Source: Actinomycetota bacterium (lineage in GTDB: Bacteria; Actinomycetota; Actinomycetes; S36-B12). From it: 35,922 bases of DNA. The DNA lies in NCBI GenBank assembly GCA_009699705.1, contig WLNQ01000004.1, positions 1 to 35,922 of the forward strand, read 5' to 3'. The notes under the pieces are model-generated. The model was not told the DNA's origin and ran no database searches. It saw nothing but the letters and a program-made list of their open reading frames with translations. Positions 1-8,336 of this stretch are shown piece by piece. How positions within the stretch are numbered: the first letter of the stretch is position 1; each line of letters begins with the position of its first letter. A program made the translations under genes and the position numbers.

Positions 1-1
1 T

Positions 2-460
2 GGCAAGCTAGCGACAACTGGAAGCTTCATTTTGGCTTTGATCCCATTCTTTTCCCGTGGAATCTCGCAAGCGGAAATTGCTTCAGCTGACGTGCTGATT
101 GATGAACTCGGCCTTGGTAAAGATCGTGAGAAGGGTCCGTCAGACCTCACTTTGGGCCAGCGGCGGCTACTGGAGGTTGCACTCTGCTTAGCAACGGATG
201 CAAAAATCATGTTGCTTGATGAGCCATCCGCAGGTCTGGACCGGTCAGAAACCGAGCACCTTGGTGAAGTCATTAAGGCGCTAGCAAAGGACCGAAATAT
301 CACGATCGTTTTGGTTGAACATGACTTGGAATTGGTATTCAGTATCTCTTCTCGAGTCTTCGTTCTTGACTTCGGTCAACTCATCGACAGTGGAACACCA
401 GCAGAAATGCGCGCCAGCAAGGCAGTGCAGGCCGCTTACCTTGGAACAGTGGAGGACTAA
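2..460 (+). CDS. livG: Branched-chain amino acid-type ABC transporter ATPase, LivG-like (5' partial)
   Basis: Reading frame open from the first bases of the window, so the N-terminal part with Walker A lies outside it. The visible 152 codons hold the ABC signature region (LTLGQRRLLEVA), Walker B with catalytic Glu (IMLLDEPSAGLD) and the H-loop His (VLVEHDLEL). The order and the tail (GTPAEMRASKAVQAAYLG) are typical of LivG-type nucleotide-binding domains, which power uptake of branched-chain amino acids or other small carboxylates and amides. The stop codon directly abuts the livF start, as is usual for LivG-LivF pairs. Given the neighbouring catabolic genes, the transported substrate could be an organic acid rather than an amino acid; that is inference. 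An internal TTG at 32 could be read as a start, but upstream codons continue in frame without a stop. Confidence 0.9.
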   Translation, partial: GKLATTGSFILALIPFFSRGISQAEIASADVLIDELGLGKDREKGPSDLTLGQRRLLEVALCLATDAKIMLLDEPSAGLDRSETEHLGEVIKALAKDRNITIVLVEHDLELVFSISSRVFVLDFGQLIDSGTPAEMRASKAVQAAYLGTVED

Positions 461-1186
461 ATGTCGAACGCAAAGATTGAGGTTACAAACCTCACGCTCA
501 AGTATGGCGATGCGCTCGCTGTTGATAACGTGTCGTTCTCGGTTGCAAAAGGCGAATGCCTGACCATCCTCGGGGCAAACGGTGCGGGCAAGAGCTCAAT
601 CGGCAAGTCACTTGCCGGTTTGCTACCTGCGGCAAGCGGCACTTTCTCACTCGATGGCGACGATGTCACCAACCTTGAGCCATTTTTACTGGCGCAGCGT
701 GGGCTGGCGTATTTGCCAGAAGGTCGAGCAATTTTCCCAACCTTGTCAGTTGAGGAAAATCTCATGCTGGCTGCTCGTAAGTTGGCCAAGGATCCAAAGG
801 CGGCTGTCGAGCGTGGCTATGAACTGTTCACTCGGCTTGGTGATCGTCGCAAGCAGCAGGCTCGCACCCTTTCCGGTGGCGAGCAGCAGATGCTTGCAGT
901 TGCAAAGGCATTGATTACTCAACCAGATGTACTAGTTGTTGACGAACTCTCCCTTGGTCTTGCACCATTGGTGATCAACGACATTTACACCGCGCTTGCA
1001 CAGGCTCGGGTAGAGAACAATGTGACGATCGTGCTCATCGAGCAGTACATCGATCGCGCATTAAGTTTTGCTGACCGCGCCTTGCTTATGGTCCACGGCC
1101 ATGAAGTATGGAACGGCCCAGCCGATAGTAATGCTGACGGCATCGTCCGCGGCTTCCTCAGTGGAACCGCCGAAGGCGCTGCGTAA
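461..1186 (+). CDS. livF: Branched-chain amino acid-type ABC transporter ATPase, LivF-like
   Basis: Complete 241-aa ATPase, the normal length for LivF. It has Walker A GANGAGKSS near residue 37, the Q-loop region (AYLPEGRAIFPTLSVEENL, with the LivF-typical PEGR..F..L), signature LSGGEQQMLAVAKAL, Walker B VLVVDELSLGLAP and an H-loop (IVLIEQYIDRAL, with Gln where His is more usual). PEGR..FP.LSVEENL separates LivF from LivG. The ATG follows the livG stop with no spacer, so the two are co-translated. A strong hairpin terminator follows within 20 nt, making this the last gene of a transporter operon that begins left of the window. Confidence 0.93.
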   Translation: MSNAKIEVTNLTLKYGDALAVDNVSFSVAKGECLTILGANGAGKSSIGKSLAGLLPAASGTFSLDGDDVTNLEPFLLAQRGLAYLPEGRAIFPTLSVEENLMLAARKLAKDPKAAVERGYELFTRLGDRRKQQARTLSGGEQQMLAVAKALITQPDVLVVDELSLGLAPLVINDIYTALAQARVENNVTIVLIEQYIDRALSFADRALLMVHGHEVWNGPADSNADGIVRGFLSGTAEGAA

Positions 1187-1201
1187 GCAATAACTTCACA
1201 T

Positions 1202-1242
1202 GTTAGGCCCGGATGCGAGTCATCCGGGCCTAACTTTTTTCT
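1202..1242 (+). terminator. Rho-independent terminator after livF
   Basis: Perfect 14-bp inverted repeat at 1202-1215 and 1221-1234 with a 5-nt loop, followed by a T-rich run at 1235-1242. It begins 15 nt after the livF stop and separates the transporter operon from the catabolic genes. Confidence 0.93.
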
Positions 1243-1263
1243 TATGCTGATTTTCCAAACCGG

Positions 1264-1292
1264 TTGACGATTGCACTGCCTGTCCATAGGTT
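1264..1292 (+). promoter_or_regulatory. Candidate sigma-70-type promoter for the CoA-transferase operon
   Basis: TTGACG at 1264-1269, a 17-nt spacer and TAGGTT at 1287-1292 fit a vegetative actinobacterial promoter. It lies just after the livF terminator and about 65 nt before the start at 1358. Found by eye only; no start-site data. Confidence 0.4.
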
Positions 1293-1357
1293 GAAAATTA
1301 CGTTGTCGTCATCGGCTATTTCGTCCATCCGCCTGGCACTGAAAGACAAGGGTCGCT

Positions 1358-2569
1358 ATGAAAATGTTGGATGGTATTCGAGTCTTGGATCTGACCATGT
1401 GGGCTTTTTGCCCCGCAGCTGGCGCAGTTCTCGCGGAGTGGGGTGCTGACGTCATCCACATTGAAAATCCCCGTAACCCCGATCCAATGCGACTTTTTGG
1501 CGGTGGCAATCTTGAAGAAAACGGAGCCCATTGGTTCTTCAAGCATTACAACCGAGGAAAGCGGGCGATCACTCTCGATCTTGCAACACCTGAAGGCAAA
1601 GATGCCCTCTACGCGCTTGTGAAAGAATCCGATGTCTTTCTCACGAGTTTCCTTCCCGCAACCAGACAAAAACTCGGGTTTGATGTTGATCAACTTCGCG
1701 CGATCAATCCAGACATTATTTACGCAAAGGGCACGGGCGGCGGACCGCTAGGTCCTGAAAACCAGCGTGGCGGTTATGACGGCGCAACCTGGTGGCACCG
1801 CGGGTCCCTGGCACAGTCAGTGATGAATGTGACCCAAACGCAGGTGCCATCGGGCATGGTTGGCCACGGTGACGGAATGTCGGGGCTGGTCCTGGCCGGT
1901 GGAATTTCAACGGCACTATTTCATCGTTTGAAAACTGGGGAAGCAACGGTCGTAGATTCATCATTGTTGGGAACAGCTGCCTGGTTCAATGCCTCAGCCA
2001 TTATTGGTGCAGTCGTTGACGGTCCCAATGCGCAAATGGGTAAATACATTCCCCGCGAAATGGGTCAGTGGTCAGGTGCGACGTATAAAACCCAAGATGG
2101 ACGTTTCATCGGGTTGCTCCATCTAGGTGATCACCAGCATGAGTTCGAAGATCTTTGCCGACACATGGGCAATGAAGGTCTCATTGCTGATCCTAGATTC
2201 GGCTCGCCTGCGGATCGAATGGCAAATTCAGGCGAACTCATGGCCATCATGGATGCCATTTTTGCTACGAAAACTTTCGCAGAGTGGAAGAGCATTTTGG
2301 TGACGAGTAAGGGCGTGTGGGCACCGATCCAATCGGTCGAAGAAATGCCCAATGATGTCCAGGTGCAAGCAAACCGAATGATTCGAACTGCGGAATACGG
2401 AGACAAATCTCAGCCGGTAGTGATGCCGCCAGTGATGTTCAATGAGGATGCCGGCCCATGCAATCGCGCACCAGATTTCAGCGAGCATACAAACGAAGTG
2501 CTGCGCGATATCGGCGGTTTCGACGACGCGAAGATCGCGGCTCTGAGATCAGCCGGGGTCATTGCTTAG
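1358..2569 (+). CDS. CaiB/BaiF-type (class III) CoA-transferase
   Basis: 403 aa, the usual length for class III CoA-transferases, which move CoA between acyl-CoA and a free acid. The N-terminus (LDGIRVLDLTMWAFCPAAG, then LAEWGADVIHIE) is the family opening. GHGDGMSGLVLAG places Asp172 at the position of the catalytic aspartate (Asp169 of formyl-CoA transferase). The NRGKRAITLDLATPEG segment is also standard. ATG 1358 has AAGG at 1348-1351 six bases upstream; a second ATG two codons later is possible. It is the first gene of a long plus-strand run, 8 nt before the first MFS gene. The likely role is ATP-independent activation of a carboxylic acid; the substrate cannot be read from the sequence. 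Confidence 0.9.
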   Translation: MKMLDGIRVLDLTMWAFCPAAGAVLAEWGADVIHIENPRNPDPMRLFGGGNLEENGAHWFFKHYNRGKRAITLDLATPEGKDALYALVKESDVFLTSFLPATRQKLGFDVDQLRAINPDIIYAKGTGGGPLGPENQRGGYDGATWWHRGSLAQSVMNVTQTQVPSGMVGHGDGMSGLVLAGGISTALFHRLKTGEATVVDSSLLGTAAWFNASAIIGAVVDGPNAQMGKYIPREMGQWSGATYKTQDGRFIGLLHLGDHQHEFEDLCRHMGNEGLIADPRFGSPADRMANSGELMAIMDAIFATKTFAEWKSILVTSKGVWAPIQSVEEMPNDVQVQANRMIRTAEYGDKSQPVVMPPVMFNEDAGPCNRAPDFSEHTNEVLRDIGGFDDAKIAALRSAGVIA

Positions 2570-2577
2570 GAGATGAT

Positions 2578-3771
2578 GTGAATCAATTGGCAAGCGAGAA
2601 ACTGCTGACCCCGAAATTCTTAATATTGCTCACCGCAGCATTTGGAGTTTTTCTGGGCAATGGCATTGTCACGCCTGTATTGCCCGTCTTCGTTAAGGAT
2701 GGCTTGGGCGGAGGCGATGTTGCAGTCGGCATTGTTGTCGCGGTGCAAGCAATTTCAGCCATCGCCATTCGGCCTTGGATCACTCCAAAATTCAACACGT
2801 GGGGTGTCAAACCAATCCTGATTGGTGCGATTATTGCAGTGGCAATCTCATTGGGCTTTAGCGGAATTGTGCACAATGTCATTCAACTTATTCTTCTGAG
2901 ACTGTTATTAGGCGCAGGTATTGCAGTTCTGTTCATTGGGTCTCTCACTGCCGTCACGTCATGGGTTCCGGCGAATCGAGCGGGTGAATCGATCAGCTTG
3001 TTCTCGGTGGCGCCATATATCAGCATGGGTCTGGGGCCGTTAATCGGTCAGGCGATTTATCACGCGATGGGTTTTTCAGTTACTTTTGCGGTGGCCGGTG
3101 TTGTTGCAGCAGTTGGGGTCATAGCGATGCTCTTCCTCAAGGCCGAACCTTTGACAACTGCTGATCTCATGAACGAAGAGATTGCATCAAAACGGTTCTA
3201 TAAGGGTGCGGTCTGGCCCGGAGTGGTCATTGCGCTCGGCATTGTTGGGATGCTGTCATTTGGCGCCTTCATGCCGCTCTTCGCCCTTGAAATTCCTGGC
3301 CTGCAAATCCAAATCGCGTTCCTTATCCTTGCGGTAGTTGTTCTGTTGTTCCGCACAGTTGGCGGAAAGCTCCCAGACAGGATGGGGCCAAAGAAAACCA
3401 GCATCGTTGCAACTACGGCCTTGATCATCGGTATGGCTGGTGTTGCTACAACGCCATTCGCTTTGTGGGCGTACATTGCGATTGTTCCGTTCGCTATCGG
3501 TCAAGCCCTGCAGTACCCAGGCTTGCTGTCGTTGACCCTTGAAGGAATTTCGGAGAGGGATCGGCCAGTTGCAATTTCTACCTTCACGTTGTTCTTCGAT
3601 ATCTCCCAAGGCTTTGGCGGACTATTCGTTGGCATCGTTGCGGCGGTAGCCGGGTATCGAGCGGTATTTGGATCCGCTGCCTTGTGTGCCTTTATCGGTC
3701 TGATCATTATGTTGATGGTCGTCTTACCTAGGTATGAGGCTTCAAAACGTAACGCTGTTGCTCAACTTTAA
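2578..3771 (+). CDS. MFS transporter, first of a tandem paralogous pair
   Basis: 397-aa hydrophobic protein with about twelve membrane segments and the major facilitator loop 2-3 motif in degenerate form (AIRPWITPKFNTWG; the usual G-x-x-D-R-x-G is eroded here, but KLPDRMGPKK in the loop between segments 8 and 9 is intact). The frame is open further upstream to 2458, but that extension lies inside the CoA-transferase and encodes a basic, non-membrane stretch. GTG 2578 follows an AGGAG at 2568-2572 and gives a start (MNQLASEKLLTPKFLIL) matching the next gene's SEKLVTPKFFLVL. Probable role: uptake or efflux of the acid degraded by the operon; direction unknown. Confidence 0.87.
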   Translation: MNQLASEKLLTPKFLILLTAAFGVFLGNGIVTPVLPVFVKDGLGGGDVAVGIVVAVQAISAIAIRPWITPKFNTWGVKPILIGAIIAVAISLGFSGIVHNVIQLILLRLLLGAGIAVLFIGSLTAVTSWVPANRAGESISLFSVAPYISMGLGPLIGQAIYHAMGFSVTFAVAGVVAAVGVIAMLFLKAEPLTTADLMNEEIASKRFYKGAVWPGVVIALGIVGMLSFGAFMPLFALEIPGLQIQIAFLILAVVVLLFRTVGGKLPDRMGPKKTSIVATTALIIGMAGVATTPFALWAYIAIVPFAIGQALQYPGLLSLTLEGISERDRPVAISTFTLFFDISQGFGGLFVGIVAAVAGYRAVFGSAALCAFIGLIIMLMVVLPRYEASKRNAVAQL

Positions 3772-3800
3772 TTGCGCTATCAAGATTCTGGAGCGAATCA

Positions 3801-5009
3801 TTGTCTGCACTTGGAAATGAAGATGTTTACTCGGAAAAATTAGTAACGCCCAAGTTCTTTCTGGTTCTTTTAGCAGCCTTTACTTTCTTCACTGGTGTCG
3901 GCATGACCCTGCCGATTCTGTCAATTTTTGTACATCGCGAACTAGGTGGAAGCGATGTTGAGATTGGCCTTGTCGTTGCCATCCAGGCGATTGCCGCAAT
4001 TGCGGTGCGTCCATTCATCACACCGCAGATCGCAAGATTCGGCGCGATCCCTGTCATCTTTATTGGTGCCACAATCGGAGCCATCGCTTTGGCGATGATT
4101 CCATTCTCACCAAACGTGATTATGCTGATTGTTTTGCGCCTAGCCCTAGGCGGAGCGCAAGCAATGATGATGGTCGCGATGCTGTCATCCGTGATGGCTT
4201 GGGTGAGCGAATGGCGACGGGCGGAGGCCGCCAGCGTATTTTCCGTAGCTCCATATATCGGCTTGGCCTTAGGGCCAGTGCTCGGTCAATTGATTTATAA
4301 TTCTGCTGGGTACCGCACAGCATTCCTCACTGCGGGTGTGATCGCTTTCGTCGGAGCGGTACCTGTGCTGGGCTTGCGCAAGTTCGATGTGAAAATTGAA
4401 ATTGATGCAGATGAGGATGGCGCGGGCCCGCCAGCAAGGTTCTACCTGCCCGCCTTACTTCCGGGTACCGTCCTTGCGCTCGGCATCGTCGGCATGGTGG
4501 GGATGCAAGCCTTTTTGCCTCTCTACGCACCGCAGCTGGGAACCAGTCAAGTGCAGTGGATGTTTTTCTTCTTTGCCGTGGTTGTGTTATCGGTTCGGCT
4601 CTTTGGACGCCGGATTCCTGACCGGGTAGGTCCGCGCAAAACCGGGATCTGGGCAACTTCGTTCATAATTTTGGGCTTAGTAGTGATGGCAGTGACGCCG
4701 AGTTGGCCCGGCATCTACCTAGCTATCCTTCCATTGGCTATTGGTATCGCCCTTCAATATCCCGGGCTGATGGCGCTGGTGCTCAGCGATGTGAGCGATC
4801 GTGTTCGCCCGTCCGCGATTTCCACTTTCACGATGTTCTTTGACATATCCCAGGGGTTAGGCGGCCTGGTTGTGGGCTTGGCCGCGGCCTTTGGGGGGTA
4901 CCGGGCAGTCTTTGGATTTGGCGCGGCTTGCTCGGCTGCCGGCTTGGTCGTTCTGGTTACCTTGGTACTTCCGAGATACACCAATAAGAGTGAGGGAGTT
5001 CTCAAATAA
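3801..5009 (+). CDS. MFS transporter, second of a tandem paralogous pair
   Basis: 402 aa, twelve predicted membrane segments, clearly related over the whole length to the preceding MFS protein (shared blocks include LGG.DV.IGLVVA.QAI, FSVAPYI..GLGP..GQ.IY, ISTFT.FFDISQG.GGL and YRAVFG..A). The intact loop motif is RIPDRVGPRKTG. The start is TTG 3801, with TGGAG about 8 nt upstream; the first in-frame ATG would remove the first membrane segment. The duplication sits in one transcription unit with a 29-nt gap. Retention of both copies suggests different substrates or a paired function; that is inference. Confidence 0.86.
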   Translation: MSALGNEDVYSEKLVTPKFFLVLLAAFTFFTGVGMTLPILSIFVHRELGGSDVEIGLVVAIQAIAAIAVRPFITPQIARFGAIPVIFIGATIGAIALAMIPFSPNVIMLIVLRLALGGAQAMMMVAMLSSVMAWVSEWRRAEAASVFSVAPYIGLALGPVLGQLIYNSAGYRTAFLTAGVIAFVGAVPVLGLRKFDVKIEIDADEDGAGPPARFYLPALLPGTVLALGIVGMVGMQAFLPLYAPQLGTSQVQWMFFFFAVVVLSVRLFGRRIPDRVGPRKTGIWATSFIILGLVVMAVTPSWPGIYLAILPLAIGIALQYPGLMALVLSDVSDRVRPSAISTFTMFFDISQGLGGLVVGLAAAFGGYRAVFGFGAACSAAGLVVLVTLVLPRYTNKSEGVLK

Positions 5010-5040
5010 CTCCTTCAGCAAAGCCAGGATAACTGCTATC

Positions 5041-5051
5041 GTAATGGTTTC
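5041..5051. promoter_or_regulatory. Single GTAA-N3-TTTC site upstream of the first DUF2889-type gene
   Basis: Within the 86-nt gap between the second MFS gene and the 5096 gene is GTAATGGTTTC, one base per half-site from the GTAA-N3-TTAY palindromes at 22843-22865 and close to the copy at 22753-22763. A single degenerate 11-mer can arise by chance. Confidence 0.2.
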
Positions 5052-5095
5052 CGTAGTATCGCAAATCCGACAACGATGACGTGACTGGAGAGGCA

Positions 5096-6091
5096 ATGGC
5101 AACTTCAACAGTGGGCATTGCCTTGGAGCGTGGAATCGACGACCCGCTCCCACAACTTTGGGATCTACGGCCACTTTCAGTTCGCCGCACCGTCACTATG
5201 AATGGCACGCCTGACCCGGATTGGGCCAGCGGTGTATTGCTGAGCGGCTCCGCTCGCGATGTCGCGGTGGATGGCCAGGGAAATATTGCATGGGAACATA
5301 CGGCTCAACTTTCAGCTCGAGCTGATGGTGCCGGATTTTTGTTAACGATCGATGTCAGTGACGATTCACATCGGCGCTCTCTTACTGAAGAACTGAAAGG
5401 ACGAAATATCGGCCCGGGGTTTCGTGGCCATATTTCAAAACTCCAAAATTCCTATGACCCGAACTCGCTCATTGGTTGCATGCTGGACGAACTTTCTGGG
5501 ATGCGTCACGTAGCGGGCTATGGTCGAATTGTTGCGGCTCCACCTCTGCCGGGATTTCTCGCAAATTCCCCACAGGTCGGTACGTGTGCTGGATGGCGTG
5601 CCGGTGGCGTTGCCGCGACCGCGCATGATCAGCACATTTTGGGTGTACTTCCACACGCACCAACGATTCACGAACTTGTCGAAGATGGTCCTGCCTGGCA
5701 TTACGAGGACGAAGTGCCATTTGGCACGATGCAACGACGACGCTTACTCGACATTTACCGCGGCGAAAACGCAAGTGTGAAAATCGAGATGTGGTTTCGT
5801 GACTCCTTGCACCGAGCGATAGCTGACGACGGAGCCCTGCACGAGTATGTGGTTACTGGAGAACTTGATGCCGCCGGAGTGCTGGTGAAAGCACATGCCA
5901 CACCCCGTACGCTTCCGATGGGTGATTGCCCCCTGGCAGCAGAGCACGTGACGCTGCTGCTTGGGAGAACACCGAACGAACTCGATGAAGGTGTTCGCCA
6001 GCACCTTCGAGGAGAGCTCGGCTGCACGCATCTCAATGATGCAATGAGATTTATTCGCTCCACCGACGTGATGCTTAACCAACTCAGTTGA
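5096..6091 (+). CDS. DUF2889-type protein, paralogue 1
   Basis: 331 aa, soluble, no signal peptide. The C-terminal GCTHLNDA (Cys310, His312) and the N-terminal RRT plus GSARD blocks are what I associate with DUF2889, a family without an established reaction. Two more copies lie at 31568 and 32624. Features shared by all three are RRT, an ARD/SRD, CAGW or CAGF, AWH, a basic RR followed by an acidic strand, HEY, CP and C-T-H-L/M-N-D. The repeated His, Cys and Asp positions would suit a metal or nucleophile site; that is inference. ATG 5096 is chosen over GTG 5081 because GGAGAGG lies directly upstream. It sits 14 nt before the acyl-CoA dehydrogenase gene, so it is likely co-expressed with the beta-oxidation enzymes. 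This copy is the most divergent of the three. Confidence 0.75.
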   Translation: MATSTVGIALERGIDDPLPQLWDLRPLSVRRTVTMNGTPDPDWASGVLLSGSARDVAVDGQGNIAWEHTAQLSARADGAGFLLTIDVSDDSHRRSLTEELKGRNIGPGFRGHISKLQNSYDPNSLIGCMLDELSGMRHVAGYGRIVAAPPLPGFLANSPQVGTCAGWRAGGVAATAHDQHILGVLPHAPTIHELVEDGPAWHYEDEVPFGTMQRRRLLDIYRGENASVKIEMWFRDSLHRAIADDGALHEYVVTGELDAAGVLVKAHATPRTLPMGDCPLAAEHVTLLLGRTPNELDEGVRQHLRGELGCTHLNDAMRFIRSTDVMLNQLS

Positions 6092-6105
6092 AAGTGAGAT
6101 CAACC

Positions 6106-7215
6106 ATGGAAGCACTACTTGCAGAACTGCGTGAATTTCTTACCAAGGAATTCCCCGCTTGGCGAGCTAAGTGGCAAGATTCTGATACTTGGGAAGCCAA
6201 GTTGGACTGGCAGCGCACCATGGCTGGTGGCCGCTGGACCACAGCGACCTGGCCCGAAGAATTCGGTGGTCGCGGCCTTGGAACGATGGAGATGCTGGCC
6301 ATTGAAGATGTCGTAGCTCAATATGGAGCTCCTCAGATTCCAGGCATGATTGGTGTCAAAAACGTCGCTCCAACGCTGATGCGTTTTGGTAATGAAGAGC
6401 AGCGCAAATCGGTAGCTCGGATTGCCAATACTGACGAGTTTTGGTGCCAAGGCTTCAGCGAGCCAGGAGCCGGTTCAGACCTTGCATCCCTTCGTACCCG
6501 TGCGGTCATTGATGGCGATGATTTCGTGATCAACGGTCAAAAGGTGTGGACGTCAAATGGCATGTATGCCACGCACATGCAGTTGCTGGCACGCACCGAT
6601 ATTGATGCGCCAAAGCACAAGGGAATTTCAGCAATTGTGGTGCCGATTAACACTCCTGGCCTTGAAGTGCGCCCTATTAAGCAGATCAATGGCGGGGCAG
6701 AATTTGCAGAGGTGTTCTTCACTGATGTGCGGGTGCCAGTTGCCAACCTCATCGGCCCACTGAACGAGGGCTGGAACGTCACGATGACCACTCTTGGTCA
6801 CGAGCGCGCTGGTGTTGCCGTTTTTGCTGGCCGTTTAGAGCAGCGTATTCGCAATCTCATTGAAGACGTGTCCAAGAAAGACACACCTGTTTCACCGGTG
6901 CTCTCTGATGGACTTGCTGAGCATTACGTTGAGAGCCGGGTGCTGGGCATGATGGGACGCCAGATGCTCGCCAAGATCGCAGATGGCGTTGCACCAGGTT
7001 CTGAATCCTCAGTCATCAAAATGGTGTGGAGTGAATTAAGCCAACGCGTGGATACCACGGTGATGGAACTTGCTGGAGTCGATGGAATCACTGGCGATGA
7101 CAACGCAGCCAAGTCCGGCTACCTCACGGCTCGATCAGCGACGATCGCGGCTGGCACCTCAGACATTGTCAAAAACATCATCGGCGACCGTGTACTCGGT
7201 CTCCCACGCGACTAA
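6106..7215 (+). CDS. Acyl-CoA dehydrogenase, alpha-type subunit of a split pair
   Basis: 369 aa. Contains the FAD/substrate segment CQGFSEPGAGSDLASLRT, the middle beta-domain (VINGQKVWTSNGMYATH) and the C-terminal AAGTSDIVKNIIGDRVLGLP. The C-terminal position that is Glu in MCAD (YEGT) is Ala here (AAGT). Glu233 in LGHERAG lies on the helix used as catalytic base in isovaleryl- and FadE26/FadE28-type enzymes. This is the pattern of the alpha chain of the alpha2-beta2 ChsE-type dehydrogenases that desaturate sterol side-chain CoA esters in mycobacteria. ATG 6106 is preferred over an upstream TTG overlapping the previous gene. The 20-nt gap to a beta-type partner supports the heteromer. Sterol specificity is not proven. 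Confidence 0.88.
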   Translation: MEALLAELREFLTKEFPAWRAKWQDSDTWEAKLDWQRTMAGGRWTTATWPEEFGGRGLGTMEMLAIEDVVAQYGAPQIPGMIGVKNVAPTLMRFGNEEQRKSVARIANTDEFWCQGFSEPGAGSDLASLRTRAVIDGDDFVINGQKVWTSNGMYATHMQLLARTDIDAPKHKGISAIVVPINTPGLEVRPIKQINGGAEFAEVFFTDVRVPVANLIGPLNEGWNVTMTTLGHERAGVAVFAGRLEQRIRNLIEDVSKKDTPVSPVLSDGLAEHYVESRVLGMMGRQMLAKIADGVAPGSESSVIKMVWSELSQRVDTTVMELAGVDGITGDDNAAKSGYLTARSATIAAGTSDIVKNIIGDRVLGLPRD

Positions 7216-7235
7216 GAAATTCAAAGGAATCTAAC

Positions 7236-8336
7236 GTGAATACATCAACGACAACTGCGGCAGAACGTGCAGATTTTCGCGCAAGCCTTCGAGATTTCCT
7301 CTCGGACACCTCACCTGAATCCCGTGTTCGCGAGGTCATCGCCAGTGAAAGTGGTCTCGATGAGGCAACTTGGCGCGGGCTGGCCAGCGACCTTGGTGTT
7401 GCAGGACTACTGATCCCTGAAGAATTTGGCGGACAGGGAATGGGCATGGCTGAGATGGCCGTTGCGCTAGAAGAGGCTGCTCGGGCAATTGCGGTAGTTC
7501 CACTTTTGGCTTCTGGCGTCTTAGCGACAATTGCGATCCAGCTTGCTGACGACGCCAGCGCGAATGCGGATCTCTTGCCTGGGCTGGCTAACGGCAGCGA
7601 AATCATGACCGTTGCTCTTCTTGATGGCGGCGGAGTCACCACTACGGCGCGTGATGAGAATGGCTGGAGCGTTTACGGAAGCAAGACGGCTGTACTGAAC
7701 GCAAACATTGCACAGCGAATTTTGGTTGTGGCCAGTACACCAACGGGAACAGGCCTTTTCTTGGTTGATGCCAAGGCTTCTGGCTTAGTCATCACACCTC
7801 AAAATTCGCTAGACCTGACTCGTCCAACGGCTCTTGTTACCTTTGAGGGTGTTGCAGCCACGCGGATCGGCAGTGAATTCAGTGAGTCTTTGAATGCTTT
7901 GAATGCTTTTGGGCGCATCGCTGTGAGTGCGGAGCTGCTTGGAATGTCTGAAAAATTGATGGAAGTTGCCGTTGAATACGCAAAAACACGGGTGCAGTTC
8001 GGTAAGCCGATTGGCGCCTTCCAGGCAATTAAGCATCGCTGTTCTGAAATGTTTGCTCATGTGGAGTCAATGCGCGCCGCGGTTGGATCAGCAGCACTTG
8101 TAGATCCAACCGACAGTGTCGGTTTACACGAGCAAGCGCTGGTTGTAAAGGCGTATTGCGCCCGCTTTGCACCTTGGGTAGCTGAAGCGACAATTCAGGT
8201 CCATGGTGGAATTGGATTCACTTGGGAGCATTGCGCGCACCTTTATCTACGCCGCGTGAAAACAGATGAAATTTTATTTGGTGATGCGCTGACGTGTCGC
8301 TATCAACTACAACAACTCTTAGGACTGACTGCATGA
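7236..8336 (+). CDS. Acyl-CoA dehydrogenase, beta-type subunit of a split pair
   Basis: 366 aa starting at GTG 7236 behind AAAGGA. The N-terminal helical domain includes LLIPEEFGGQGMGMAEMA. The middle domain is poorly conserved, as in FadE27/FadE29-type partners. The C-terminal FAD-binding part has R-V-QFGKPIGAFQAIKHRC and VHGGIGFTWEH, the FAD-contact motifs supplied by the beta chain of ChsE heteromers. It lacks the ERAG base helix of its neighbour, so it is unlikely to act alone. Its stop overlaps the next gene's start (ATGA), which indicates translational coupling with the thiolase. Confidence 0.87.
   Translation: MNTSTTTAAERADFRASLRDFLSDTSPESRVREVIASESGLDEATWRGLASDLGVAGLLIPEEFGGQGMGMAEMAVALEEAARAIAVVPLLASGVLATIAIQLADDASANADLLPGLANGSEIMTVALLDGGGVTTTARDENGWSVYGSKTAVLNANIAQRILVVASTPTGTGLFLVDAKASGLVITPQNSLDLTRPTALVTFEGVAATRIGSEFSESLNALNAFGRIAVSAELLGMSEKLMEVAVEYAKTRVQFGKPIGAFQAIKHRCSEMFAHVESMRAAVGSAALVDPTDSVGLHEQALVVKAYCARFAPWVAEATIQVHGGIGFTWEHCAHLYLRRVKTDEILFGDALTCRYQLQQLLGLTA

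Noticed and set aside
2458-2577. Forty-codon N-terminal extension of the first MFS protein
   Set aside because: It lies wholly inside the CoA-transferase gene, encodes a basic non-membrane stretch, and GTG 2578 has a good ribosome site and matches the start of the paralogue.
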